Positions 36,962-45,066 of a stretch of DNA of 64,000 nucleotides are shown in pieces (the first letter of the stretch is position 1; each line of letters begins with the position of its first letter). Under the pieces are notes generated by a model, which worked only from the letters and a program-made list of their open reading frames with translations, searched no databases and was not told where the DNA came from. Source of the stretch: Peribacillus sp. Bi96 (GTDB lineage: Bacteria; Bacillota; Bacilli; Bacillales; DSM-1321); NCBI RefSeq assembly GCF_918698115.1, contig NZ_CAKKLV010000006.1, positions 62,001 to 126,000 on the forward strand, written 5' to 3'. Position numbers and translations under genes: made by a program.

Positions 36962-37000
36962 GAATAAGGACGGATCCCAAAATTGGGTCCGTCCTTATTC
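36962..37000. terminator. Bidirectional terminator after the radical SAM gene
   Basis: GAATAAGGACGGA (36962-36974) pairs perfectly with 36988-37000 and the stem continues inward as CCAA/TTGG. Flanks are T-rich on the + strand and A-rich on the other. Confidence 0.8.
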
Positions 37001-37002
37001 AT

Positions 37003-37149
37003 TTATTTACTATCACGCTTTTTATTTTCTTTTGCCAATATTTCATAAATTTTAGTTGCATTCATATCGCCGCTGAATTCGATACCAAATTCAGTCCGAA
37101 CATGTTCTCCCAGCTGTTCTTCCTGGGAATTCCGTTTGGCTTTATCCAT
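37003..37149 (-). CDS. Small protein with SASP-like EFG motif
   Basis: A 48-residue hydrophilic protein beginning MDKAKRNSQEEQLGEHVRTEF. The stretch RTEFGIEFSGDMNATKIYE resembles the germination-protease cleavage region of small acid-soluble spore proteins (compare [14 protein letters not shown] in the SASP at 51961). The ATG overlaps the previous stop by one base (TAATG) and AAAAGGAAG lies 7 bases upstream, so it is coupled to its neighbour. A spore role is inference and no family name is assigned. Confidence 0.6.
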   Translation of the reverse strand: MDKAKRNSQEEQLGEHVRTEFGIEFSGDMNATKIYEILAKENKKRDSK

Positions 37150-37307
37150 TAACTTCTTCCTTTTCTGCCTTGCTTTGAATTGCGGTTGGCACCTTTCATT
37201 GGGTTTTCCTCTAAAGCGAACTCATTGGAAAACTCATTTTCGGCTTGGTTTCTTTTTGGTGTCTTACTTGCTTTGATAGCACCATCCACATTTGCTTTCC
37301 GTTTCAT
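37149..37307 (-). CDS. Small basic protein with NEFA motif
   Basis: A 52-residue, strongly basic, Asn/Lys-rich protein with no hydrophobic segment, beginning MKRKANVDGAIKASKTPKRN. It contains FSNEFALEENP, similar to the EFA motifs of gamma-type and minor Bacillus spore proteins (SspE, SspO). AAAGGGTGG precedes the ATG. It forms a two-gene unit with the 48-residue gene, which starts within its stop codon. The unit is divergent from the DUF3905-like gene and ends at the 36962 terminator. Confidence 0.6.
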   Translation of the reverse strand: MKRKANVDGAIKASKTPKRNQAENEFSNEFALEENPMKGANRNSKQGRKGRS

Positions 37308-37428
37308 TTGACATCCACCCTTTTTAATAAATTTTACGTTTTAGAATGGGGTAAAACGGCCGAAAATTATTCAGGGATAATATAGGGACAGACGAGAAAA
37401 ATAAATAAAACGAAAAGGGAGAGACAAT

Positions 37429-37764
37429 ATGAAAAAGAAATTGGATTCGCCAATCATGGCTGATACACAACCCCACCAAATTAATGCACCAAGCTTTAAA
37501 GGAACAGGTATAAAACCAAAAGCTCCATTTATTAATGATTATGGGGTTGTCATCGGTGATAGTAAATATGCATCCGAAAACTCACCACTTGAAAATTGGA
37601 GCGAAGAAACAGACCCGGAAATCATGGCTGGCGACGAATGGATTCACCCCACTAATGATATTGGCTGGAATTCAACAGAAAACCGCGAACTTTTAGAAGC
37701 TAAAAAAGCTCCTCAACCTCCTTTTATGCATCCTGATAAAGATGTTAGCTTTGATACAGATTGA
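37429..37764 (+). CDS. DUF3905-like hypothetical protein
   Basis: A 111-residue hydrophilic protein, conserved in Bacillus as a DUF3905-type family as far as I recall. Typical features are PHQINAPSFKGTG, FINDYGVVIGDSKY, SENSPLENWSEETDPEIMAGDEWIHPTNDIGWN. It has no signal peptide or membrane helix, and its role is unknown. AAAAGGGAGAG precedes the ATG, and a terminator shared with the convergent oxidoreductase gene follows. Confidence 0.82.
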   Translation: MKKKLDSPIMADTQPHQINAPSFKGTGIKPKAPFINDYGVVIGDSKYASENSPLENWSEETDPEIMAGDEWIHPTNDIGWNSTENRELLEAKKAPQPPFMHPDKDVSFDTD

Positions 37765-37810
37765 GTGGCAACCGATGGACAATGGGACCCCTGAAATCTC
37801 CATTAAAACC

Positions 37811-37850
37811 AAAGGGGTGTATCACCCATTCGGTGTACACCCCTTTACTT
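37811..37850. terminator. Bidirectional terminator before the acyl-CoA block
   Basis: AAAGGGGTGTA (37811-37821) pairs with TACACCCCTTT (37836-37846), with an inner ACC/GGT pair. It ends both the DUF3905-like gene and the long minus-strand acyl-CoA unit. Confidence 0.85.
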
Positions 37851-38827
37851 TATTTAACCTGCAAAATCAATTTTCCTTTCGTTTGACGGGTGTTCATTTC
37901 TTCATGAACCTCTGCTGCCTTTTCAAACGGATAAATACCGCCGATAGTCAGTTTAAGCTTGCCAGACATCACGTAAGAAAAAAGATCCTCGATGCTAGGC
38001 AACAGCAATTCTGGGGTTTTCATGATCTGCGGCAGGAAAAAACCTACGACGGATTGATTCCGCCTCATTAATTGCTGCGGGTTCATCTTATAAGCCTCCC
38101 GGCTGGCATTACCAAAAACGATAAGGCGGCCAAACGGCGCCAAACATTTCAATGTTTTATTGAAAATGTCTCCTCCAGCCATTTCAAGGGCCACATCAAC
38201 GCCCTTCCCACCTGTGGCCTCACGCACTTTTAGTTCCCAGCCTTCTTTAGTGTAATCGATTAGTTCATCTGCCCCCATCTTTTTAGCTAATTCCAACTTT
38301 TCCTCGGTGCTGGCGGTTGCTATCACTTTTCCAGCACCGAAGATTTTGGCAAGCTGAACAGCAATCGTTCCCACTCCGCCTGCTGCAGCATGTACCAAAA
38401 CGGATTCCCCTTGCTGCAGACGTCCCATCGTCTTTAGAATATGATAGGCACTAAGACCTTGAAGGGGGAGGGCAACAGCTTCATGAAACGGTATGGCATC
38501 AGGAAGCGGAATGACAGAGAATTCATCAGATAGGGCATATTCAGAATATCCACCAGATTCGATTAAACTCACGACCCTTGTACCTGGTTTGATTTTGGTC
38601 ACTTTCCCACCAACTTCCACCACTACACCTGCCACTTCTGCACCTGGAATGAACGGAAGCGGCGTAGGTACTACATATTGCCCCTCCCTTCTGGCCGTAT
38701 CTGCATAATTGACGCCGGCACAATCTATTTCTATCAGCACTTCATGGCCAGTTGGTACGGGTTTTTCCTTTTCCGTCATTTTCAGTACTTCCGGTCCGCC
38801 GTATTTTTCAAATTGAATGGCTCTCAT
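37850..38827 (-). CDS. Quinone oxidoreductase-like MDR enzyme
   Basis: A 325-residue medium-chain reductase without the zinc ligands of alcohol dehydrogenases, of the NADPH:quinone reductase type. The cofactor motif is HAAAGGVGTIAVQLAK near residues 147-162, with DEVLIEIDCAGVNYAD-like sequence near the N-terminus. It likely reduces enoyl or quinone compounds with NADPH. It is the last gene of the acyl-CoA catabolic unit, 17 bases after an enoyl-CoA hydratase gene. Confidence 0.88.
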   Translation of the reverse strand: MRAIQFEKYGGPEVLKMTEKEKPVPTGHEVLIEIDCAGVNYADTARREGQYVVPTPLPFIPGAEVAGVVVEVGGKVTKIKPGTRVVSLIESGGYSEYALSDEFSVIPLPDAIPFHEAVALPLQGLSAYHILKTMGRLQQGESVLVHAAAGGVGTIAVQLAKIFGAGKVIATASTEEKLELAKKMGADELIDYTKEGWELKVREATGGKGVDVALEMAGGDIFNKTLKCLAPFGRLIVFGNASREAYKMNPQQLMRRNQSVVGFFLPQIMKTPELLLPSIEDLFSYVMSGKLKLTIGGIYPFEKAAEVHEEMNTRQTKGKLILQVK

Positions 38828-38843
38828 CCTTGTCCCTCCCTTA

Positions 38844-39623
38844 TTAATTTCCGGTAAATTCCGGTCTTCGTTTCTCTTTGAATGCAGCTACTCCCTCTAG
38901 ATGATCTTCTGTGGAGGCCATCAAGGTTTGCGTAATTCGCTCCTGTTCGAGCATTTCATCCAGTGTAGCCGTAAATGAATGGCTGACGAGTTTTTTCATC
39001 ATTCCAAATGCTTTTGTCGGGCCGTTTGCAAGCTTATTCGCAAGTTTTAGCACTTCCTCTTCAAGTTGATGGAGTGGATATATATAATTAATGATACCTA
39101 ACGTATATAAGCGCTCAGCAGAAATCGGTTCCGCTGAAAAGAAGAGTTGCTTTGCAAGATGTGGGCCAACTAACTTTGGTAAAAAATACGAACCCCCTCC
39201 ATCTGAAATCAGGCCTACCTGTGAAAAACTCATGGCAAATTGACTATCATCTGAAGCGACGATCAAGTCACAAGCGAGTGCCAAATTGAAACCGGCCCCT
39301 GCCGCAAATCCATGGACGGCAGCGATTACGGGAACCTCAGAAGCATCAAGGGCCAAAATGCATTCATTCATTCTGCCGACATGATCATACAATTGACTTG
39401 CAGAGGCCTTCCCCATCGACTTCACGTCTCCTCCTGCCGTGAATGATCGTCCCGCCCCTTTGATGACTACGGCCCTTATATGGGGCTTTTGTTTAACATC
39501 TCTTATCTCTTTCGTTAGGTTTGCAATCATATCCGGGCTAAAGGCATTCAAGCTCTCAGGACGATTTAAAGTCAGGATCAATACGTTATCGATTACTTCT
39601 GTTAATAAGTGTTCTTTTAACAT
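38844..39623 (-). CDS. Enoyl-CoA hydratase/isomerase family protein (PaaG-like)
   Basis: A 259-residue crotonase-fold enzyme. The oxyanion-hole loops are SFTAGGDVKSMGKA near residues 61-74 and GFAAGAGFNLALACDLI near 105-121. The catalytic-Glu position GLISDGGGSYFLPKLVG near 131-147 reads S-D-G-G, with Asp where hydratases have Glu. That pattern is commoner in isomerases such as PaaG. It likely acts on an unsaturated acyl-CoA. It lies in the tight minus-strand cluster. Confidence 0.87.
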   Translation of the reverse strand: MLKEHLLTEVIDNVLILTLNRPESLNAFSPDMIANLTKEIRDVKQKPHIRAVVIKGAGRSFTAGGDVKSMGKASASQLYDHVGRMNECILALDASEVPVIAAVHGFAAGAGFNLALACDLIVASDDSQFAMSFSQVGLISDGGGSYFLPKLVGPHLAKQLFFSAEPISAERLYTLGIINYIYPLHQLEEEVLKLANKLANGPTKAFGMMKKLVSHSFTATLDEMLEQERITQTLMASTEDHLEGVAAFKEKRRPEFTGN

Positions 39624-39642
39624 TTACCCATCCCCTTTTTTT

Positions 39643-40422
39643 CTACTTGATCAACCAGCCACCATCCACCAAAATATCGGACCCTGTCATATATGACGCT
39701 TCCGGGGAAGCAGCAAATGTAATGACATTACTAATTTCCTCAGCTCTCCCCACTCTTTCCAGTACCGTGTTTCGTTGAATCGACTTTACAAATTTTTCAT
39801 TTTGCAATCCATCTTCTGTTAATGGCGTTTCAATAAAACCTGGTGAAACGGAATTGACCCGAATGCCAGCTGATGCCAGTTCCAGTGCCAATGATTTCGT
39901 TAAACTGATTACGCCGGCTTTAGCCGAGCTGTAGTGGGGGATGAATGCTCCTGCTTGATGTCCTGACAGTGAAGCGACATTCACGATTGCCCGGTTGACG
40001 GGCTTTTCATTTCCATCGCTCGCTCCCTCTACCATCACTTTCCCCAAGTACTTGGAAACAAGGAAGACACTTTTCAGATTGACATGCTGAATCATTTCCC
40101 AATCATCTGCAGTTGTATCCAAAAGCTTCGAGGACTTTGATCCACCTGCGTTATTGATTAAAATGTGAAGGTCACGATATTGTTCCTTTACATACATGGC
40201 AAGATCTTTTACATCATCCTCGTCCGTCACATCTGCAGGGAAAATATCGGCCATGGGAATAGTATGCCGGGCATTGATTTCAGCCGCCGCTTCCTTCAGC
40301 TTTCCTTTCGTCCGCCCTACCAATAATACCTTTGCCCCTTCGTCCGATAAGCGCAGCGCTGTAGCTTTCCCAATCCCAGATCCAGCACCAGTCACCACCG
40401 CTATTGCTTGTGAAAACCTCAT
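39643..40422 (-). CDS. SDR-family oxidoreductase
   Basis: A 259-residue classical short-chain dehydrogenase with TGAGSGIGKATAL, NNAGG, catalytic Ser in NVASLSG, and the YSSAK tetrad at about residue 160. The end GSDILVDGGWLIK is typical. It is probably a 3-hydroxyacyl-CoA or similar dehydrogenase for the cluster. ATG 40420-40422 is chosen because AAGGGGTGA lies upstream; an earlier in-frame GTG falls within that SD. Confidence 0.87.
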   Translation of the reverse strand: MRFSQAIAVVTGAGSGIGKATALRLSDEGAKVLLVGRTKGKLKEAAAEINARHTIPMADIFPADVTDEDDVKDLAMYVKEQYRDLHILINNAGGSKSSKLLDTTADDWEMIQHVNLKSVFLVSKYLGKVMVEGASDGNEKPVNRAIVNVASLSGHQAGAFIPHYSSAKAGVISLTKSLALELASAGIRVNSVSPGFIETPLTEDGLQNEKFVKSIQRNTVLERVGRAEEISNVITFAASPEASYMTGSDILVDGGWLIK

Positions 40423-40451
40423 GCCCCTCACCCCTTATCATGATTTTGATA

Positions 40452-41210
40452 CTACGTTTCCTGCTTTTTCAATTCAGCTTCGATTCGTCCATCCACCAAC
40501 TCTGGAACAAGGTCAATCGAACCCTTTTGTGCAGCCAATTTCAAATCTGCGACCAAGCTGTGTTTATCGAATAGCTGTCCGACATAAGATGATTGCAGAA
40601 TATCGAAAGCATTATCGATGTTCGTGCGATAAAGTGTGGTTGCAGCCCTTGCTGCATCATTGAGTATGAACCTTTCTTGTGATCCAGCAATCATGCAATC
40701 TATCAGATGACCTGCCCCATAAAAGTCTTCCAGACTGAATTCACCTGAGTTTCCTGAACATACGATGATGATCGTTTCTATTTGATGATGTTTTTTTATT
40801 CTTTCTGCAACAGATGGATTATTCAGCAAAGAGGCGATATATACTTTCTTAGCGGCTGCAGAATTTCTCAACGCAACCGTTCCGTTAGTTGTTGACAATA
40901 TTAGCGTTTTATCACGTACCAACTTACTCAATAGCGTCGGACTGGGATAGATTAAATCATCAACAGGCTTTGCTTTCAGTTCCCCTGCCACTAGAAAATC
41001 TCCTTGTTTCAATTCCTGGCTTTTCAATAGGGCATCTCCTGGATCCATGACAGGTATCACCTGGCGTGCTCCATTATGAAGTGCTGAAATAATCGTCGTA
41101 GTCGCTAACAGGACATCCAGGATGACTGCCACTTTCTCCCCTTCTTGTAGCTTTTCCCTATCTATCTCTTCTTTTTTTAATAACAAATGAATGTGTTGTA
41201 CATGCCCCAT
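40452..41210 (-). CDS. comB: 2-phosphosulfolactate phosphatase-like protein (ComB family)
   Basis: A 252-residue protein with ComB family motifs in order: ILDVLLATTTIISAL near residues 30-44, AGELKAKP near 76, LSTTNGTVAL near 105, and IVCSGNSGEFSLEDFYGAGHLID near 150. ComB removes phosphate from 2-phosphosulfolactate in coenzyme M biosynthesis. In Bacillus the homologue (YitC) is linked to 3-sulfolactate in spores. No ComA or ComC is nearby. Here it lies in an acyl-CoA cluster, 5 bases from the phosphotransferase gene. A different phosphatase substrate is possible. Confidence 0.85.
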   Translation of the reverse strand: MGHVQHIHLLLKKEEIDREKLQEGEKVAVILDVLLATTTIISALHNGARQVIPVMDPGDALLKSQELKQGDFLVAGELKAKPVDDLIYPSPTLLSKLVRDKTLILSTTNGTVALRNSAAAKKVYIASLLNNPSVAERIKKHHQIETIIIVCSGNSGEFSLEDFYGAGHLIDCMIAGSQERFILNDAARAATTLYRTNIDNAFDILQSSYVGQLFDKHSLVADLKLAAQKGSIDLVPELVDGRIEAELKKQET

Positions 41211-41214
41211 TTTA

Positions 41215-42276
41215 TTAAACTTCCTCCACTGCTACATTTGCTGCATGGGTGAGCAAGCTTTTTACGGTTTTTCCAAGTTTGGAAAAGCGGGGATCACTTG
41301 TCTGGCCTTTTTTATATCGATAATAGATTTGCTGAAGGATGACAGCTAACTTAAAGTAACCAAAGGTTAAATAAAAATCGACATTCGAAACATCCCTTCC
41401 ACTTCTCGCTGCATACGATTCGATAAATTCCTTTCGTGTCAGAAAACCATTTAAAGTAGTGATGGACGCTTGGCCCAAACCGAATTTGATTAATTCTGGA
41501 TCACCACTTTCCGTCCAATAGCTTAAAGCCACTCCTAGATCTGCCAGTGGATCGCCAACTGTGGACATTTCCCAATCGAATAGTCCAACCATTTCGCTAA
41601 GATCTTGATTAAACATTGCATTATTGATCTTATAGTCATAATGGATAATGGAGGTCTGGCTATATTTTGGGATATTCTGCTTCAAATAATTGATAAGCGG
41701 CGCCACTTCTTTGATTTCATCAGTCTTTGCTCTCTCATATCGGGAAATCCAGCCGTATACTTGTCTTTCGATGAACCCCTCAGGTTTGGAGATTTCCGCT
41801 AATCCCGTTTTCTCATGGGGAATGGAGTGTAGATCTGCCAGCCGATTGACCAATACATTAGAAAGCTGGCGGCATCGTTCAAAAGTAGGCTCGATTCCCT
41901 CGGGAAATTCAGTATCTATTACAATTCCATGTTTCCTTTCCATCAGGAAAAAAGGGGCACCAGCAATTGATTCATCATCCGAAAAAAGGATAGGCTCTGG
42001 AGCAGCTTGAAAATACGGGTTGATTCGTGAAAGGATATGATGTTCACGTTTCATATCATGTGCCTTTGGAGCAACAGGACCAAGCGGAGGTCTTCTCAGT
42101 ACAGCCTCCCACTCCCCCATTTTCAGCTGATAGGTCAAATTGGAATAGCCCGTTGAAAATTGTTGCAGTTCTAACTTTTCCTTGGGAAGGTCCAACACAT
42201 TTTTTCTGAGGAAATCTTCTAATGCATCAAGATTAAGCTCCTCGCCAGGCCGAACTGGAATTGCATCACCAACCAT
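41215..42276 (-). CDS. Phosphotransferase family protein (ACAD10-like APH)
   Basis: A 353-residue kinase-like protein of the aminoglycoside-phosphotransferase fold. The N-lobe has FSTGYSNLTYQLKMGEWEAVLRRPP, the catalytic loop IIHYDYKINNAMF near residue 205, and metal site VGLFDWEMSTVGDPLADLG near 230. In mammals and bacteria this domain accompanies acyl-CoA dehydrogenases (ACAD10/11), which break down 4-hydroxy acids through a phosphorylated acyl-CoA. That use would fit the neighbouring beta-oxidation genes. Confidence 0.88.
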   Translation of the reverse strand: MVGDAIPVRPGEELNLDALEDFLRKNVLDLPKEKLELQQFSTGYSNLTYQLKMGEWEAVLRRPPLGPVAPKAHDMKREHHILSRINPYFQAAPEPILFSDDESIAGAPFFLMERKHGIVIDTEFPEGIEPTFERCRQLSNVLVNRLADLHSIPHEKTGLAEISKPEGFIERQVYGWISRYERAKTDEIKEVAPLINYLKQNIPKYSQTSIIHYDYKINNAMFNQDLSEMVGLFDWEMSTVGDPLADLGVALSYWTESGDPELIKFGLGQASITTLNGFLTRKEFIESYAARSGRDVSNVDFYLTFGYFKLAVILQQIYYRYKKGQTSDPRFSKLGKTVKSLLTHAANVAVEEV

Positions 42277-42306
42277 ATTATTCCACCCCTTTAGACTTTT
42301 ACCATT

Positions 42307-42708
42307 TTAATTATGAACAAGATGTAAGATGAGCTTTTCTTTAATCATTTCCGGAATAGGTTCGCTTTTTTGATTCGAAAAATTAAAAAAGACTAAAACC
42401 GCACTCCCCTTGGCAATGGACGCACCAGTTTGTGAACAAAGGATTTCATGGGCCATATCACAGCTTTTCGTACCTACCTTTGTCAAAGAAGTTCTAATGG
42501 TCAAGAGTTGATTGAAATATCCCTGTGCAATAAAATCGCATTTTGTGGAAGCTAACAAAAAATTCCATGATTCGGCATTTGTCGTCAGACCCAAAGCTTC
42601 AAAAAATCTTATACGTGCTTCTTCCAGGTATATGAAATAGTTTGTGTTATTGATGTGTCCCAAAGCATCCGTTTCGGAAAAACGGACGTTGACTTCTAAT
42701 TCATGCAT
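42307..42708 (-). CDS. 4HBT-fold acyl-CoA thioesterase
   Basis: A 133-residue hot-dog-fold thioesterase (YbgC/FadM type). It begins LEVNVRFSETDALGHINNTNYFIYLEEARIRFF; the catalytic Asp in ETDALGHINN lies near residue 15. It likely hydrolyses acyl-CoA esters and may set free trapped CoA in the pathway. It is encoded between the phosphotransferase and enoyl-CoA hydratase genes, in the same orientation. Confidence 0.88.
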   Translation of the reverse strand: MHELEVNVRFSETDALGHINNTNYFIYLEEARIRFFEALGLTTNAESWNFLLASTKCDFIAQGYFNQLLTIRTSLTKVGTKSCDMAHEILCSQTGASIAKGSAVLVFFNFSNQKSEPIPEMIKEKLILHLVHN

Positions 42709-42723
42709 AAAATCCCTCCTAGA

Positions 42724-43506
42724 TTATCGATGAACGAAAGCAGGTTTACGCTTATCCAAGAATGCAGAGACCCCTTCTTTCACATCTTCAGTTTGGAAGA
42801 TTTCTTCAAAAAGATCCGTTTCAATTTCTAGACCTTGTTCAAGCGTTGCCTCGCTTCCTTCATTGATCGCCTTCTTGATTCTCGACAGTGATTGAAGGGA
42901 GTGCCTCGTCATTCTTGAGGCTAAAATCTTCGCCTCTGATAAGCCACAGCCTTGCTCGACGATTTTATTGACGAGCCCGATTTTTTCCGCTTCTTTAGCA
43001 TCAATTGGATCACCGGTAAAGATCATTTCCTTTGCTTTGGCGTTTCCAACAAGTCTGGACAATCGCTGTGTACCACCAGCTCCTGGAAATAACCCTAATT
43101 TGACTTCCGGCAGGCCAATTTGAACCTGTGTTTCGGCAACGCGCAAATCACAGGCCAAAGCCAGTTCGCATCCGCCTCCTAAAGTCAACCCGTTTAATAC
43201 GGCTATCGTAGGTTTAGGGAATTGGTCGATTTTGGTTAAGACCGCATGACTTTCCTTGACTCTTTCTTTGATATTCGGATTTCCCATCATGGTTGGGAAT
43301 TCTTTTATATCTGCACCAGCCGCAAAAGCCATATTGCCTCCACCAGTTATCAGTACTGCTACAATTTCATCATCATTTGAAAGTTCTGTGAATATTTCTC
43401 CCAATTCCCTGAATACTTGTCTGCTGATTACGTTTAATGGAGGATTATCAATGGTTATGATTGCAAGCTTATTTTCGTTTTCCAATCTAATCAACTTTGG
43501 CATCAA
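42724..43506 (-). CDS. Enoyl-CoA hydratase (crotonase)
   Basis: A 260-residue crotonase with AAGADIKEFPTMMG at the first oxyanion loop (near residue 63) and NGLTLGGGCELALACD (near 105). Catalytic glutamates occur in the usual places: GGGCELA and LPEVKLGLFPGAGGTQRL. The final FLDKRKPAFVHR is typical. It hydrates trans-2-enoyl-CoA in beta-oxidation. Its start overlaps the end of the hydroxyacyl-CoA dehydrogenase gene by 4 bases. Confidence 0.92.
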   Translation of the reverse strand: MMPKLIRLENENKLAIITIDNPPLNVISRQVFRELGEIFTELSNDDEIVAVLITGGGNMAFAAGADIKEFPTMMGNPNIKERVKESHAVLTKIDQFPKPTIAVLNGLTLGGGCELALACDLRVAETQVQIGLPEVKLGLFPGAGGTQRLSRLVGNAKAKEMIFTGDPIDAKEAEKIGLVNKIVEQGCGLSEAKILASRMTRHSLQSLSRIKKAINEGSEATLEQGLEIETDLFEEIFQTEDVKEGVSAFLDKRKPAFVHR

Positions 43507-44387
43507 TTCTTCACTCCTTGATTCGGATATTCATACCAACCCTTACCAGTTTTCCTTCCTAAATGTCCCTGTTTCACTTTTTCTTCTATACATGCATTTG
43601 GCTTATCTTCTGGATTCCCTGTTTCATTATATCGCTGCTGCATGACAAAATACCCCACATCAATTCCTGATAAATCCATCAGTTCAAAAGGGCCGATGGG
43701 ATGGCTTAATGCTTTTCTGCAAATTAGATCGATATCCTTATAGTCCACAATTCCTTCTTCATACAAATATAAAGCTTCACGCTGCAGTGCACCCAATATC
43801 CGATTGGCTACGAATCCCGATATTTCTTTCCTTAATAAAACACCTGTCCTATTCATTTTCTGGGTGACTTCCATCGCTAGCTTTGCTGTTTCTTCTGATG
43901 TTTGATCACTCATGACAACCTCAACACAATCCATAATTAGAGGTGGAAAAAAGAAATGCATATTAATAAACTTATCCGGACGGTTTGTCACACTTGAAAG
44001 CAAGCTATTGACAATCGTTGAACTATTCGTAGCAAAAATGGTTTCTGCTGGTGCCAATTCCTCCAGTTTAGCAAAAACTTCACGTTTCACTTCAAGCTTT
44101 TCGACAACCGCTTCAATGACTAAATCAGCTCCACTGGCCGCTTTCTCCAAATCCGTCGTATATTGAAGTCGACTAAAAGCTGCCAATTTACGATCTTCAG
44201 ACAATTTTCCTTTTTGAACCCACTTAGTCAAAATAACATCCAATTTTTCCTTGGCCTCATTCAATGCTTTTTCTTGAACATCTTGAAGAATCGTCTCGTA
44301 ACCTCCAAGTGCAGCGAGCATCGCAATTTGATGCCCCATCTGGCCAGCTCCAATTACGGTTATAGATTGAATTTGCTTGTTGGTCAT
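43503..44387 (-). CDS. 3-hydroxyacyl-CoA (3-hydroxybutyryl-CoA) dehydrogenase
   Basis: A 294-residue dehydrogenase. Its Rossmann domain has VIGAGQMGHQIAMLAA near residue 11 and NSSTI/VNSLLS after it. The catalytic His/Glu are in NMHFFFPPLIMDCVEVV near 140. The C-terminal 3HCDH domain includes SGFVANRILGALQREALYL. It oxidises 3-hydroxyacyl-CoA using NAD(P). It is the first gene of the second transcription unit of the cluster, just downstream of a palindromic operator at 44405-44420. Confidence 0.92.
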   Translation of the reverse strand: MTNKQIQSITVIGAGQMGHQIAMLAALGGYETILQDVQEKALNEAKEKLDVILTKWVQKGKLSEDRKLAAFSRLQYTTDLEKAASGADLVIEAVVEKLEVKREVFAKLEELAPAETIFATNSSTIVNSLLSSVTNRPDKFINMHFFFPPLIMDCVEVVMSDQTSEETAKLAMEVTQKMNRTGVLLRKEISGFVANRILGALQREALYLYEEGIVDYKDIDLICRKALSHPIGPFELMDLSGIDVGYFVMQQRYNETGNPEDKPNACIEEKVKQGHLGRKTGKGWYEYPNQGVKN

Positions 44388-44404
44388 GTCATCTATCTCC
44401 CCTC

Positions 44405-44420
44405 TACTAACTAGTTAGTA
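44405..44420. promoter_or_regulatory. 16-bp perfect palindrome, likely TetR operator
   Basis: TACTAACTAGTTAGTA is a perfect palindrome 18 bases upstream of the 3-hydroxyacyl-CoA dehydrogenase start. It shares its outer bases with the palindrome at 48738-48751 upstream of the acyl-CoA dehydrogenase gene. On the gene strand both read ACATACTAAC-YR-GTTAGT. Confidence 0.75.
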
Positions 44421-44431
44421 TGTAACCTCTA

Positions 44432-44995
44432 TCACGCTTCAATCCCCTGTAGAATCATCTCCATGAAAATACGTGCCACTTCCTGTTCATTTTTTTCCCC
44501 TTCTGGGTCGAACCAATGATAGCTCCAATTGACCACACCCAATATTGCAAAAGAGATGATGGATGCATCGAGATTGGACCGCAGTTCTCCGCTCTCGATG
44601 CCAGTAATCAGTACCTGCTCGATTTTATTACGGAACAGATCTCGCTTAGGCAGGATTTGTGCCAGTTTTTCATCACTTAGATTTTTCATTTCGCGGAAAA
44701 AGACCATTGCGCTTGACTTTTTAGTCTTAATGCTTTTTAAAAGCATATACACCATATCAAAAAGCTTATCCTTACAACTTTTTTCAGGGTCCAAAATGAT
44801 TTTTTCCTGCTCACTAAGCAACTCGTCAATATAAGCGAGATGAATATCCATTAGCAACTGCTCTTTACTCGTAAAGTAATAATAAAACGTTCCCTTCGTA
44901 ACCCCAACCGATTCGACGATATCAGTAATCGACGTTTCACTAAAGCCCTTCTTTTCGAATAAGCGTATGCTATGTTCTGTCATTTTTTCTTTCAT
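44432..44995 (-). CDS. TetR-family regulator of the acyl-CoA genes
   Basis: A 187-residue repressor. The N-terminal HTH (residues about 10-50) reads FSETSITDIVESVGVTKGTFYYYFTSKEQLL, with a C-terminal ligand domain of the FadR/AcrR kind (LDASIISFAILGVVNWSYHWF). Such regulators release DNA on binding acyl-CoA. It sits in the middle of the cluster, 70 bases after the acyl-CoA ligase gene, and reads in the same direction. It is likely the protein that binds the two palindromes at 44405 and 48738. Confidence 0.88.
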   Translation of the reverse strand: MKEKMTEHSIRLFEKKGFSETSITDIVESVGVTKGTFYYYFTSKEQLLMDIHLAYIDELLSEQEKIILDPEKSCKDKLFDMVYMLLKSIKTKKSSAMVFFREMKNLSDEKLAQILPKRDLFRNKIEQVLITGIESGELRSNLDASIISFAILGVVNWSYHWFDPEGEKNEQEVARIFMEMILQGIEA

Positions 44996-45066
44996 GTAAG
45001 CATCCTCGCAATCTGTTAAAATTTCAGCTGAATTGAAACCATACGCTTTCGTACTATCAAATCCAC

